NCBI GenBank assembly: GCA_016931855.1
Contig: JAFGDZ010000058.1
Span: forward strand, 1 to 34,822
Direction of reading: 5' to 3'
DNA from: Bacteroidales bacterium
GTDB lineage: Bacteria > Bacteroidota > Bacteroidia > Bacteroidales > Tenuifilaceae
DNA length: 34,822 bases
Positions 1-7,960 of the stretch are shown piece by piece; within the stretch, counting starts at the first letter, position 1; the number at the start of each line of letters is the position of its first letter. The translations under genes were made by a program, and so were the position numbers. The notes under the pieces were generated by a model that saw only the letters and a list, made by a program, of their open reading frames with translations, had not been told where the DNA came from and made no database searches.

Positions 1-38
1 AAAACTCTATGAGTTCCGTATCTACATCCCTGCTTCAT
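1..38 (-). CDS. Second 3,5-diaminohexanoate dehydrogenase-like gene (5' end only, cut by window edge)
   Basis: Reading leftward from an ATG at 38-36, the first twelve codons translate as MKQGCRYGTHRV. The neighbouring complete kdd begins MKKGNKYGTHRV, so 9 of 12 residues match, including the YGTHRV block. The two stretches differ at several codon positions, so this looks like a diverged paralogue and not a recent perfect copy. The ATG lies 41 bases after the kdd stop on the same strand, consistent with the same operon. Only 12 codons are visible, so neither intactness nor function can be judged. A chance match of this length at a gene start is unlikely, but the call rests on that short stretch alone. 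Confidence 0.7.
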   Translation of the reverse strand, partial: MKQGCRYGTHRV

Positions 39-79
39 CTAAAAATATCGATATAAAATTATGTACTACAAATATATAA

Positions 80-1120
80 CTAAGCGTAAAGCTCAGTGAA
101 CACCTTACGTAACGTATCGCTTTCGCGGAGTATTTGCAAGGTAATTTCGGCATGTCCCTTGGTATAACCATTACCAACAATCATGGTTACGTCGCTACCA
201 ACACCTTCGGCACCAAGAGCCGCTTTAGTAAAGTTAGTGGCCATTGAGAAGAAGTAAACAATACCATCGTTCTTTGTGCAAAGCACGCTGGTCATCTCGG
301 TATCGGGAATGTTAACATTGTTAATGGTAACATCGGCCATTTTGCCTTGGGTAAGGGTTTCAATCCTCTCAATCATAGCAACAGGATCGGTTGCGTTTCC
401 AGCAAAAACATGGTCGCAGAAACCTAGCTTTTCTAAACGCTCTGTTGATTTTTGGCTGTGGCACATACCAATAACCTTACCGGTTACGCCAACGCGCTTT
501 TTAGCCTCGTAGCAGCAAAGCATACCCGATTTTCCGCCAGCACCAATAATTAGGACGGTATCGCCAGGTTTGCAAAGCTTTGCGGTTTGCGCTGGAGCAC
601 CAGCAACATCAAGAGCAGAAAGAGCTAGTTTCTCTGGCATATCGGCAGGAATCTTAGCGTAGATACCGCTCTCGAAAAGGATAGCTTTACCATCGATATC
701 AACTTGGTCAACATCGGCACGGATTTCCTTAATTTTGTCGATACGAAGTGGGGTTAGCGAAAGGGAAACCAGCGTAGCAATCTTATCGCCAACTTTAAGG
801 TCAATTTTGCCTGCAAGAGCATCGCCAATCTTCTCAACGGTACCAAGTAGCATTCCACCAGAGCCAGTCCATGGGTTACGGTGCTTGCCTTGCTTTGCAA
901 CAATATCCAGCATAATTTCGGCAATCTTCTTGTGGTCGCCATTAGCGCGAGCCTCAATGTCGGTAAACGATGCTGAGTCGATATTTAGAGTTTGTACATC
1001 GATGAGGATTTCGTTGTCGTAAATCTCATCCATGTTGTTGTCAATCTTATTAGCTGGTTGTGGTAAAACACCTTTTGGCTCAATAACCCTGTGGGTTCCG
1101 TACTTATTTCCTTTTTTCAT
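80..1120 (-). CDS. kdd: L-erythro-3,5-diaminohexanoate dehydrogenase
   Basis: Oxidatively deaminates L-erythro-3,5-diaminohexanoate to 3-keto-5-aminohexanoate with NAD(P)+ in the cytoplasmic lysine fermentation pathway. The 346-residue protein has the family's N-terminal YGTHRVIEPKGVLPQP block (about residues 7-22) and a medium-chain-dehydrogenase-like nucleotide-binding loop GAGGKSG at 193-199. It is the last complete gene of the run atoD-kal-kce-kdd, 27 bases after kce, and a second kdd-like gene follows it. Identification is strengthened by kce and kal, which catalyse the next two steps. The aminomutase genes that make its substrate (kamA, kamD, kamE) are not in the window; they may lie just beyond the left edge. 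The stop codon is TAG. Confidence 0.93.
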   Translation of the reverse strand: MKKGNKYGTHRVIEPKGVLPQPANKIDNNMDEIYDNEILIDVQTLNIDSASFTDIEARANGDHKKIAEIMLDIVAKQGKHRNPWTGSGGMLLGTVEKIGDALAGKIDLKVGDKIATLVSLSLTPLRIDKIKEIRADVDQVDIDGKAILFESGIYAKIPADMPEKLALSALDVAGAPAQTAKLCKPGDTVLIIGAGGKSGMLCCYEAKKRVGVTGKVIGMCHSQKSTERLEKLGFCDHVFAGNATDPVAMIERIETLTQGKMADVTINNVNIPDTEMTSVLCTKNDGIVYFFSMATNFTKAALGAEGVGSDVTMIVGNGYTKGHAEITLQILRESDTLRKVFTELYA

Positions 1121-1147
1121 CTTATCAAACGCTTTGTATTGTTAGTA

Positions 1148-1972
1148 CTATTTCTTTTTAAGGCCTAGAATTTCTCTAGCCTCGGCCGATGTTGCTACTG
1201 CGCGTCCAAGCTCTTTGGCAATGCGAACAACTTTGGCAACTAGCTCACCATTGGATTTTGCAAGTACGCCTTTCTCTATGTAAAGGTTATCCTCAAAACC
1301 AACACGAACGTGTCCACCCATAGCAATAGCAGGGGCAGCAAGAGTAAACTCATGACGGCCAATGCCTGTTGCGGTCCAGGTTGAACCCGCAGGAATTGCT
1401 TTTACCAGCCATTCTAGGTTGCCCACCGTTGCTGGGGTACAACCTGGTACGCCAAGTACAAAGTTAAACTGCATTGGAGCACCTGGAACCTGACCCTTTT
1501 TTACCATGGTTACAATGGTATCAAGGTGTCCCATTTCAAAGCACTCGTACTCTGGCTTAATGTTGTTCTCCATCATACGCTTGCCAAAGGTGCGCATCAT
1601 TGGCATGGTGTTCTCAAACACCTCGTCGCCAAAGTTGCAGGTACCGCAGTCAAGGGTAGCCATCTCAATGGGCAGCTCGGTTGGCTGTAGGCGCTCCTCG
1701 GCGGTCATGCCAACAGCCCCACCGGTAGATGGGATAATAATAACATCTGGGCAAACCTTTAGGATAGCATCAATGCACTCCTTAAAGCGGGCCTTATCTT
1801 GGGTTGGGGTACCATCGTCGCGGCGAACGTGAAGGTGAACAATGGCAGCACCAGCATCAACAGCCGATTTTGCTTCGCGAACAATCTCCTCAACGGTATA
1901 GGGTACTGCGGGGTTTTGCTCCTTGGTTACCTCTGCGCCGCAAATAGCAGCGGTGATAATTAGCTTTTCCAT
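1148..1972 (-). CDS. kce: 3-keto-5-aminohexanoate cleavage enzyme
   Basis: Condenses 3-keto-5-aminohexanoate with acetyl-CoA to give acetoacetate and L-3-aminobutyryl-CoA. It is a member of the BKACE (DUF849) family of metal-dependent TIM-barrel enzymes. The 274-residue protein shows the family's zinc-binding HLH pair at residues 46 and 48 (in IVHLHVR), Glu14, the PSTGG loop at about 81-85, and the GHVRVGFEDN stretch with Glu227 near the expected third metal ligand. It sits 14 bases after kal and 27 before kdd, in the usual lysine-fermentation context. BKACE enzymes vary in substrate, so the specific assignment leans on this context. Confidence 0.94.
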   Translation of the reverse strand: MEKLIITAAICGAEVTKEQNPAVPYTVEEIVREAKSAVDAGAAIVHLHVRRDDGTPTQDKARFKECIDAILKVCPDVIIIPSTGGAVGMTAEERLQPTELPIEMATLDCGTCNFGDEVFENTMPMMRTFGKRMMENNIKPEYECFEMGHLDTIVTMVKKGQVPGAPMQFNFVLGVPGCTPATVGNLEWLVKAIPAGSTWTATGIGRHEFTLAAPAIAMGGHVRVGFEDNLYIEKGVLAKSNGELVAKVVRIAKELGRAVATSAEAREILGLKKK

Positions 1973-1986
1973 ATCGGGGGGTGGGA

Positions 1987-2373
1987 TTATTTACGTTGGC
2001 AATTCTTAGGAACTACACAGGTTCCGCTTGCGCGGCAAACAACAATAGGCTCAGCAAGTATATCGCAGGCAGAATCGGAGATATCTGGGCGGGGAACAAT
2101 TACCTTACGCGCCTCGAAGCTCATTTTACGTGATGTGTTGCCAACATGGGTAATTTCACCAACAGCCTCGATATAATCGCCTGCATATACTGGTGCCATA
2201 AACTCAACAGAATCGTAAGCCTTGAAAAGACCTTCGTCGCCATCCTGTCTAATTAGAAGTTCTGTAGCCACGTCGCCAAAAAGCTGAAGCATTTTAGCAC
2301 CATCAACTAAATTACCGCCGTAATGAGCATCGTGAGAGCTCATTCTAACTCTAATCATTACCTTGCTATCCAT
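1987..2373 (-). CDS. kal: 3-aminobutyryl-CoA ammonia lyase
   Basis: Removes ammonia from L-3-aminobutyryl-CoA to yield crotonyl-CoA, the point where lysine fermentation joins the butyrate pathway. The 128-residue protein has the length and pattern of a single hotdog-fold domain: an N-terminal [19 protein letters not shown] segment (about 9-27), then strands carrying [17 protein letters not shown] and [11 protein letters not shown]. It starts 8 bases after the CoA-transferase A subunit and ends 14 bases before kce, so coupled expression is likely. Hotdog proteins are hard to assign by sequence alone; the position between kce and the CoA-transferase decides the call. Confidence 0.9.
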   Translation of the reverse strand: MDSKVMIRVRMSSHDAHYGGNLVDGAKMLQLFGDVATELLIRQDGDEGLFKAYDSVEFMAPVYAGDYIEAVGEITHVGNTSRKMSFEARKVIVPRPDISDSACDILAEPIVVCRASGTCVVPKNCQRK

Positions 2374-2381
2374 GATATATT

Positions 2382-3032
2382 TTACTTTTTAACGATATAT
2401 GTTACAAATATTGACTGTGTTTTTACGCTCTCTGGGCTAATTGCACCCGTTTCAACAACCTCTTCGGCCTCGGCAATAACAACATCGGCTGCTGTTGCCA
2501 TAAGCGGGTTAAAGTTTTGGGTTGATCCCTTGTAAACCAAGTTGCCAATTTTATCGGAGATGCTTGCGCCAATTAGGGCGATATCGGCACGCAGGGGCTT
2601 TTCCAGAATAAAGTCACGACCATCGATGTTTAGGATCTGCTTGCCCTCGGCAACAAGGGTTCCTATTCCTGTTGGGGTTAGTACGCCACCAAGGCCTGCT
2701 CCTGCTGCACGAATACGCTCTGCAAGTGTGCCCTGAGGGTTAAACTCTACCACAACTTCGCCGTTATTTAGCTGCTCTATGGTTGATGGGTTAGTGCCAA
2801 TGTGAGAGGTAATAACCCGCTTAACCTGCTTATTGGCAATAAGTACGCCCAGTCCTTTGTCGGGAAAAGAGGTATCGTTGCAAATAAGAGTGAGGTTTTT
2901 AACTCCCGACGCTGCTATTTTGGCCACTATGCCATTGGGCCCTCCAACGGAAAGGAAACCACCAATCATAATGGTCATGCCATCTTTCACCATTTCGGCA
3001 GCTTGCTCAACTGAAATAAACTTGTTCTTCAT
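2382..3032 (-). CDS. atoD: Acetoacetate (butyrate) CoA-transferase, subunit A
   Basis: The alpha chain of a class I 3-oxoacid CoA-transferase, which swaps CoA between acyl-CoA (butyryl- or acetyl-CoA) and acetoacetate. The 216-residue protein starts [26 protein letters not shown] and has the glycine-rich [10 protein letters not shown] loop near residue 24 and the [15 protein letters not shown] segment typical of AtoD/CtfA chains. The subunit B gene is usually adjacent but here lies about 10.7 kb away, next to thiolase (13691-14350). In lysine fermentation this enzyme activates the acetoacetate released by Kce, so placement at the head of the kal-kce-kdd operon makes metabolic sense. The start follows a 400-base non-coding stretch that should hold the operon promoter. 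Confidence 0.9.
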   Translation of the reverse strand: MKNKFISVEQAAEMVKDGMTIMIGGFLSVGGPNGIVAKIAASGVKNLTLICNDTSFPDKGLGVLIANKQVKRVITSHIGTNPSTIEQLNNGEVVVEFNPQGTLAERIRAAGAGLGGVLTPTGIGTLVAEGKQILNIDGRDFILEKPLRADIALIGASISDKIGNLVYKGSTQNFNPLMATAADVVIAEAEEVVETGAISPESVKTQSIFVTYIVKK

Positions 3033-3186
3033 TCCAATAATCTTTTTCGTTTAACGACGAATAAAACTTCTTAATATCCTTATCGGGGCCTTCTATTTCT
3101 AATAAGTAAGTACGTATATCATATTCGAATTAAAAGCCTCGCAACTATTTTGCAATAAAATGGATACAATATAACTCCATAGCCTG

Positions 3187-3194
3187 CAAAAATA
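3187..3194 (-). promoter_or_regulatory. Candidate Bacteroidota -7 promoter element for the atoD-kal-kce-kdd operon
   Basis: On the minus strand the bases read TATTTTTG, a match to the Bacteroidota -7 consensus TAnnTTTG. It is about 155 bases upstream of the atoD start, so the leader would be about 150 nt. I see no convincing -33 TTTG at the usual distance. An AT-rich stretch can give this match by chance, so it is only a candidate. Confidence 0.3.
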
Positions 3195-3380
3195 TAATTT
3201 TATCCGCACTTTTTCTTTAAAAACGTAAGTGATTTTTGGCACGACTTAGCCTTGCGGTTTTGGTTTAATGTCCGTTTTGCGTTTTTACAGAAAACGATTT
3301 TGGCTGTTCTGCATGAAGTAAGAGTATGGTACTCCTTTGGTTCACGTAGGTTAAGGGAACCGTTACTGCGAAAATAAACG

Positions 3381-3406
3381 AAAACCCCGAGGAAGTACCC
3401 CCGGGG
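3381..3406 (-). terminator. Rho-independent terminator after the bcd-etfB-etfA operon
   Basis: On the minus strand, 23 bases after the etfA stop, CCCCGGGG and CCTCGGGG pair around the loop GTACTT (8 pairs, one mismatch). They are followed by TTTT and further T-rich sequence. The GC-rich stem plus T-run is the form of an intrinsic terminator. It would isolate the etf/bcd unit from the lysine operon that starts 350 bases further on. The rest of 3033-3380 shows no supported gene. Confidence 0.75.
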
Positions 3407-3428
3407 CTTACCCATTACGCATTTTGCG

Positions 3429-4424
3429 CTATTTCTTTAGTCGCTCGTTAAGCTGCTTTACAATTTGCTTAGCATCGCCAACAATACCTAGATCGGATAC
3501 TTGGAAGATTGGAGCGTACTTGTCCTTATTAATGGCCACAATAAACTCTGACTCCTCCATACCTGCTAAGTGCTGAATTGCACCAGAGATACCTACGGCA
3601 AAGTATAGGTTTGGGCGAACTGTTTTACCAGTTTGTCCTACCTGACGGTCGTGAGGTATTAAACCAGCATCAACCACTGCGCGCGAAGCCGATACCTGAG
3701 CGTTTAGGGTCTCGGCAAAGTCGCAAACAAGCTTTAAGCCATCGGCGTTACCAACACCTCTACCGCAAGAAACAAGGATTTTAGCGTCGCTAATATCAAT
3801 CTTATCCTTCTTCTCCTTAACGGTTTTGATAAGCTTAACACGGAACTTCTCCTTTTTGAAGGGTACGTTAACCGCAATGGTCTCTCCCTTGCGAGATGCA
3901 TCGGCGGCAAGGCTACGCATTACGCCTGGACGAACGGTGCTCATCTGTGGGCGGTGCTCCTTACAAACGATGGTTGCCATAAGGTTTCCACCAAAAGCAG
4001 GACGGGTCATAAGTAGCTCTTTCTCCTCAGAGATTTCCAACTTTGTACAGTCGGCGGTAAGACCAGTCTCTAACCTAGCGGAAACGCGAGGGCCTAAGTC
4101 ACGACCAATGGTTGTAGCACCAATCATGATGATACTAGGCTTAAACTCGTTTACGATATGGCAAACGGCTTGGGTATATGGTTCGGTAAGGTAATCCTCA
4201 AGCTCAGGAGCATCGGCGCAAAGCACAACATCGGCACCATGAGCAATTAGAGTGTTAGCCTTGCTGGCAACGTTGTTGCCAAGAAGCATAGCATAAACCT
4301 TCTCGTTTAGCGACTCGGCAAGGTCACGCGCCTTACCAATTAGCTCCAACGAAACGTTCTGTATTTCACCTTTGCGCTGTTCAACAAAAACGAACACGCC
4401 TTTATATGCAGATAATTCCATCAT
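3429..4424 (-). CDS. etfA: Electron transfer flavoprotein, alpha subunit
   Basis: The FAD-carrying larger subunit of the Etf heterodimer, which passes electrons to or from the acyl-CoA dehydrogenase encoded two genes upstream. The 331-residue protein has the alpha-subunit C-terminal FAD domain: SCGRGVGNADGLKLV (about 214-228), SRAVVDAGLIPHDRQVGQTGKTVRPNLY, then GISGAIQHLAGMEESEFIVAINKD. A second Met immediately follows the first; either may start translation. It begins 8 bases after etfB and ends just before a strong terminator. Anaerobic butyrate producers often use electron-bifurcating Bcd/Etf complexes coupled to ferredoxin. Sequence reading alone does not settle whether this Etf bifurcates. 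Confidence 0.95.
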   Translation of the reverse strand: MMELSAYKGVFVFVEQRKGEIQNVSLELIGKARDLAESLNEKVYAMLLGNNVASKANTLIAHGADVVLCADAPELEDYLTEPYTQAVCHIVNEFKPSIIMIGATTIGRDLGPRVSARLETGLTADCTKLEISEEKELLMTRPAFGGNLMATIVCKEHRPQMSTVRPGVMRSLAADASRKGETIAVNVPFKKEKFRVKLIKTVKEKKDKIDISDAKILVSCGRGVGNADGLKLVCDFAETLNAQVSASRAVVDAGLIPHDRQVGQTGKTVRPNLYFAVGISGAIQHLAGMEESEFIVAINKDKYAPIFQVSDLGIVGDAKQIVKQLNERLKK

Positions 4425-4432
4425 GGTCTGGA

Positions 4433-5215
4433 TTAGATAATGAATTTTTCTTTCAGTTTGCTCATGATGATACCCACAGCCTCGTTGGTATCAACCTCAT
4501 AAAGCTCGCCAGCAGCCTTAACACCACGAGAGAAAGCCTTGTGTACGCGGGTTGGAGAACCCTTAAGTCCAAGCTTTTTCTCATCAACCTCAATCTGCTC
4601 AAAGCCCCACATCTCAACCTCGCGGTTATACGCCTCAACAATACCCCTTACATTCATGTAGCGTGGCTTGTAAGCACCAGAAAGAACGGTAACTACGCAT
4701 GGGCCATCAACCTCAAGCATTTCGTAGCCATCTTCGGTGGCACGCTTAATGGTAAAGGTTTTCTTTCCATCGTACTCAAGGTGCTCAAGGTACGATACCT
4801 GTGGTAGGTCTAGGTGCTCAGCAATTTGAGGGCCAACCTGTGCGGTATCGCCATCAATAGCCTGACGACCAGTTACAAGTAGGTCGAATTCCAACTTGCG
4901 TAGCGCACCTGCCAGAGCATGTGAGGTAGCAAGGGTATCGGCACCCGCAAACTTACGGTCGGTAAGGTGAATGGCGCGGTCAACGCCCATTGCAAAGGCC
5001 TCGCGTAGCACAGCATCGGCTTGGGTTGGCCCCATGGTAATAACGGTGATGTGCGCGTTGAACTTATCCTTTAAGGTTAGCGCAAGCTCAAGACCCGCCT
5101 TATCGTCGGGGTTAATGATACTTGGAACGCCATCGCGAATTAGTGTACCCGTGGTAGGGTTTATCTTTATTTCGGTTGTATCGGGAACTTGCTTAATGCA
5201 AACTACAATCTTCAT
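4433..5215 (-). CDS. etfB: Electron transfer flavoprotein, beta subunit
   Basis: The smaller Etf subunit, partner of EtfA. The 260-residue protein opens with the family's MKIVVCIKQVPDTTEIKI and has TGTLIRDGVPSIINPDDKAGLELAL (about 23-47), the ALAGALRKLEFDLLVTGRQAIDGDTAQVGPQIAEHL segment (about 101-135) and a C-terminal recognition arm that contacts the dehydrogenase. It is the middle gene of bcd-etfB-etfA, 36 bases after bcd and 8 before etfA, the usual arrangement of a dedicated butyryl-CoA dehydrogenase module. The TGRQAIDGDTAQVG stretch is the nucleotide-binding region: AMP in ordinary Etfs, NADH-interacting in bifurcating ones. Confidence 0.95.
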   Translation of the reverse strand: MKIVVCIKQVPDTTEIKINPTTGTLIRDGVPSIINPDDKAGLELALTLKDKFNAHITVITMGPTQADAVLREAFAMGVDRAIHLTDRKFAGADTLATSHALAGALRKLEFDLLVTGRQAIDGDTAQVGPQIAEHLDLPQVSYLEHLEYDGKKTFTIKRATEDGYEMLEVDGPCVVTVLSGAYKPRYMNVRGIVEAYNREVEMWGFEQIEVDEKKLGLKGSPTRVHKAFSRGVKAAGELYEVDTNEAVGIIMSKLKEKFII

Positions 5216-5251
5216 AACAGTGTATCTTGTTAGTTCGGTAAGGCTTATGAA

Positions 5252-6391
5252 TTATTTTAACAGGGCAGCAGAAATTACCATACGCTGTACCTCTGATGTA
5301 CCCTCGTAAATCTCGGTAATCTTGGCATCGCGAAGCATGCGCTCTACAGGGTACTCACGGGTGTAACCGTAACCACCGTGGAACTGAATTGCCTTGCTGG
5401 TAACCTCCATTGCAGTTTCTGATGCGTAAAGCTTAGCCATTGCTGCATCGGCAGAGTAAGATACACCCTGATCCTTTTTGTATGCAGCCTGACGCACTAG
5501 CAAACGAGCCGCTACAACGCGGGTTTGAAGGTCGGCTAGCTGGAACTGGGTATTTTGGAATGCCGAAAGAGGCTTACCAAACTGCTTGCGCTCCTTAATG
5601 TACTTAACGGTTTCGTTCATTGCACCTTGGGCAATACCAAGAGCCTGTGCTGCAATACCCACACGACCACCATCAAGGGTTTTCATGGCAATACCAAAGC
5701 CACCGCCTACTTTTCCTAGTAGATTCTCCTTCGGGATTACACAGTTCTCGAAAATTAGCTCAGAGGTTGCGCTACCGCGAATACCCAGCTTCTTCTCCTT
5801 TTTACCAAAGGTGAAGCCTGGGGTACCCTTCTCTATAATGAAAGCGGTAATACCCTTAACGCCCTGAGATTTATCGGTCATTGCAAACACAATGTAAACA
5901 TGAGCGTACTCTGCGTTTGTAATAAAAATCTTTGAGCCATTAATAATGTAGTTATCACCGTCGGGCACGGCAGTAGTTTGCTGTGCCGAAGCATCGGTAC
6001 CTGCGTTAGGCTCGGTTAAGCCAAAAGCGCCAATCCACTCACCAGAGGCAAGCTTTGGAAGGTACTTCTGCTTTTGCTCCTCGGTACCATGCTCTAGAAT
6101 TGGAGCTACGCAAAGCGAAGTGTGTGCCGAAACAACTACACCAGTAGTAGCACACGCAGCCGAGAGCTCCTCTACTGCAATGGAATACATTAGGTTACTT
6201 CCGCCTGCCCCACCGTATTGGGTTGGAACGGGAATTCCCATTATTCCAATTTTTGCCATCTTCTCAACCGTTTCCATTGGGAAACGCTCCTGCTCGTCGA
6301 TTTCTGCAGCAAGGGGCTTTACTTCTTTCTCAGCAAATTCCCTAATCATCTGCAAAAATAGCTGCTGCTGTTTTGTTAAGCTGAAATCCAT
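5252..6391 (-). CDS. bcd: Butyryl-CoA (short-chain acyl-CoA) dehydrogenase
   Basis: Reduces crotonyl-CoA to butyryl-CoA in fermentation, exchanging electrons with EtfAB. The 379-residue flavoprotein is of family length and has the acyl-CoA dehydrogenase signatures GAFGLTEPNAGTDAS (about 135-149) and the C-terminal QFHGGYGYTREYPVERMLRDAKITEIYEGTSE. The putative catalytic base is the Glu of YEGTSE at about residue 363, where short-chain dehydrogenases carry it. It is the first gene of bcd-etfB-etfA. Its neighbours supply crotonyl-CoA by three routes, which favours butyryl-CoA dehydrogenase over a general fatty-acid enzyme. Confidence 0.93.
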   Translation of the reverse strand: MDFSLTKQQQLFLQMIREFAEKEVKPLAAEIDEQERFPMETVEKMAKIGIMGIPVPTQYGGAGGSNLMYSIAVEELSAACATTGVVVSAHTSLCVAPILEHGTEEQKQKYLPKLASGEWIGAFGLTEPNAGTDASAQQTTAVPDGDNYIINGSKIFITNAEYAHVYIVFAMTDKSQGVKGITAFIIEKGTPGFTFGKKEKKLGIRGSATSELIFENCVIPKENLLGKVGGGFGIAMKTLDGGRVGIAAQALGIAQGAMNETVKYIKERKQFGKPLSAFQNTQFQLADLQTRVVAARLLVRQAAYKKDQGVSYSADAAMAKLYASETAMEVTSKAIQFHGGYGYTREYPVERMLRDAKITEIYEGTSEVQRMVISAALLK

Positions 6392-6455
6392 CGGTTATTA
6401 TCGTTGTTTTGTAATAATCTGTAATTAAAACGCTCGTATAAATAATTGATTCGCA

Positions 6456-6463
6456 CAAATATA
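6456..6463 (-). promoter_or_regulatory. Candidate -7 promoter element for bcd-etfB-etfA
   Basis: The minus strand reads TATATTTG, fitting TAnnTTTG, about 65 bases before the bcd start. It lies between the terminator of the upstream unit (6502-6537) and bcd, where a promoter is needed. No clear -33 element at standard spacing was found, so confidence is modest. Confidence 0.4.
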
Positions 6464-6501
6464 TAGCTTCAAAAACAAAAACGTTACAGTTGTTTTTTAA
6501 A

Positions 6502-6537
6502 TAACACTAGAAATGCTATTAAACATTTCTAGTGTTA
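6502..6537 (-). terminator. Hairpin terminator after the 4-hydroxybutyrate operon
   Basis: A perfect 14-base inverted repeat (arms 6502-6515 and 6524-6537, core AACACTAGAAATG) closes an 8-base loop, 34 bases after the semialdehyde dehydrogenase stop. On the minus strand it is followed by TTTAAAAAAC, a short T-run only, so termination may be imperfect. It separates this operon from bcd. Confidence 0.65.
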
Positions 6538-6570
6538 AAAACTGCTAAGCGCGAGGTGTAGCGAATTGTT

Positions 6571-7923
6571 CTAGTTCCAAATAGCCTCATCAGATGGCAC
6601 TTCCACCTTTGGAGAAAGCGATGCAACACGGGTAATGTTTAGCAGGTGCTTATAGGTAAAGTTTTCTGATATTGAGTTGTTACCCCAGCTACCGCAGCCT
6701 AGCGTGTTGGTAAAAGCCAAGCCGTTTTGGATTGACCCACCAGCGGTGGTTGCACATGGAGCGTTAACAATGAAGCGAGATACCGAGATTGAAGTAGCCG
6801 CTTTAATAATGTGATCCTGGTTGTTAGAGTGAATACCAGCGGTATGGCCATTACCCTCTAGCTCTAGGTTAGTTTTGGCAATGGTTATAGCCTCATCAAT
6901 GGTGCTGTATGGGAATGCCGCAAGCACTGGGCACATTTTTTCTTTGCTGATGATATCGCTCTTGCCATAGCCATGAGCCTCAACCACAAGAACCTTAGTG
7001 TTTTCTGGGATAGAGATCCCTGCTTTTTTAGCAATTACGCTAGGGAACTGCCCCACAATGTCGCGGGCAATATGGCCATCCTCAAAAATGGCGCTAATTA
7101 CCTTCTCGCGATCGGTTTCTGGAACAATGTATGCCCCACTTGCAGTAAAGGCAGCCATTACAGCCTCACGATCGTCCTTCTGGTAGATAAAGCTTTGCTC
7201 TCCAGAGCAAATAATTCCATTATCAAAAGTTCTTCCCTTTACTACCTTATCGGCAGCCTCGGTGAAGTTGATGTCACGGTCAAGAATTACCTGAACGTTA
7301 CCAGCACCAACACCGTACGAAGGCTTCCCCGATGAGTAGGCCGATTTTACCATGGGCATACCACCCGTTGCAACTACCACGTCGCAAGCCTTCATTAGCT
7401 CTTGCGTTTTCTCAATGGATGGCTCATCAATAAATTGAACCAATCCCTCGGGAACATTAAACTTTGCAATAGCCTTGTTAATTAGCTCAACGGTAAGACC
7501 AGAGCAACGGCGAGCCTTTGGGTGTGGCGCAATAATTATGGCATTCTTAGTTTTGATTGCGAACATAATTTTTGACATTGGGGTAACCACAGGGTTGGTC
7601 ATTGGGGTAATACCAGCAACAACACCAATTGGCTTAGCAATCTCAATTAGGTTGGTAATTGGGTCGTGGCTAATAACGCCCATGGAGCGCTTATCGCGTA
7701 AATCGAACCAAATACCTTTTGATTTGCCTTTGCACTTTGCCACTTTATCCTCATACACACCCATTTCAGTTTCATCAACCGCAAGGCGCGATAGCTGCTC
7801 TGCGTTGTCGTAAACGGTTTTAGCAACCTCTTTAACGATTAGGTCAACTTGTTCCTGGTTAAAATCGCGTTCAAATTTTACTTGAGCAACTCTTGCTCTA
7901 ACTAAAAGCTCTGCTATTGTCAT
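6571..7923 (-). CDS. sucD: Succinate-semialdehyde dehydrogenase, CoA-acylating
   Basis: Reduces succinyl-CoA to succinate semialdehyde with NAD(P)H, the entry step of the 4-hydroxybutyrate branch. The frame is open from 7998, but the family-like start is the ATG at 7923 (MTIAELLVRARVAQVKFERDF), giving 450 residues; the longer start would add 25 atypical residues and crowd the upstream gene. It shows the CoA-acylating aldehyde dehydrogenase pattern: ITPMTNPVVTPMSK (105-118), the PSYGVGAGNVQ loop (201-211), and the nucleophile Cys239 in GIICSGEQS. Acetaldehyde dehydrogenases share this fold; the adjacent 4-hydroxybutyrate genes point to succinyl-CoA as substrate. Confidence 0.87.
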   Translation of the reverse strand: MTIAELLVRARVAQVKFERDFNQEQVDLIVKEVAKTVYDNAEQLSRLAVDETEMGVYEDKVAKCKGKSKGIWFDLRDKRSMGVISHDPITNLIEIAKPIGVVAGITPMTNPVVTPMSKIMFAIKTKNAIIIAPHPKARRCSGLTVELINKAIAKFNVPEGLVQFIDEPSIEKTQELMKACDVVVATGGMPMVKSAYSSGKPSYGVGAGNVQVILDRDINFTEAADKVVKGRTFDNGIICSGEQSFIYQKDDREAVMAAFTASGAYIVPETDREKVISAIFEDGHIARDIVGQFPSVIAKKAGISIPENTKVLVVEAHGYGKSDIISKEKMCPVLAAFPYSTIDEAITIAKTNLELEGNGHTAGIHSNNQDHIIKAATSISVSRFIVNAPCATTAGGSIQNGLAFTNTLGCGSWGNNSISENFTYKHLLNITRVASLSPKVEVPSDEAIWN

Positions 7924-7960
7924 GGTTTTATGATTTAATCCGGTTGTTTTTGTGATTCTA

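Noticed and set aside
3200-3415. Minus-strand open frame of 71 codons between atoD and etfA
   Set aside because: It contains the etfA terminator hairpin within its first codons, has no recognisable motif and lies in non-coding AT-rich DNA.
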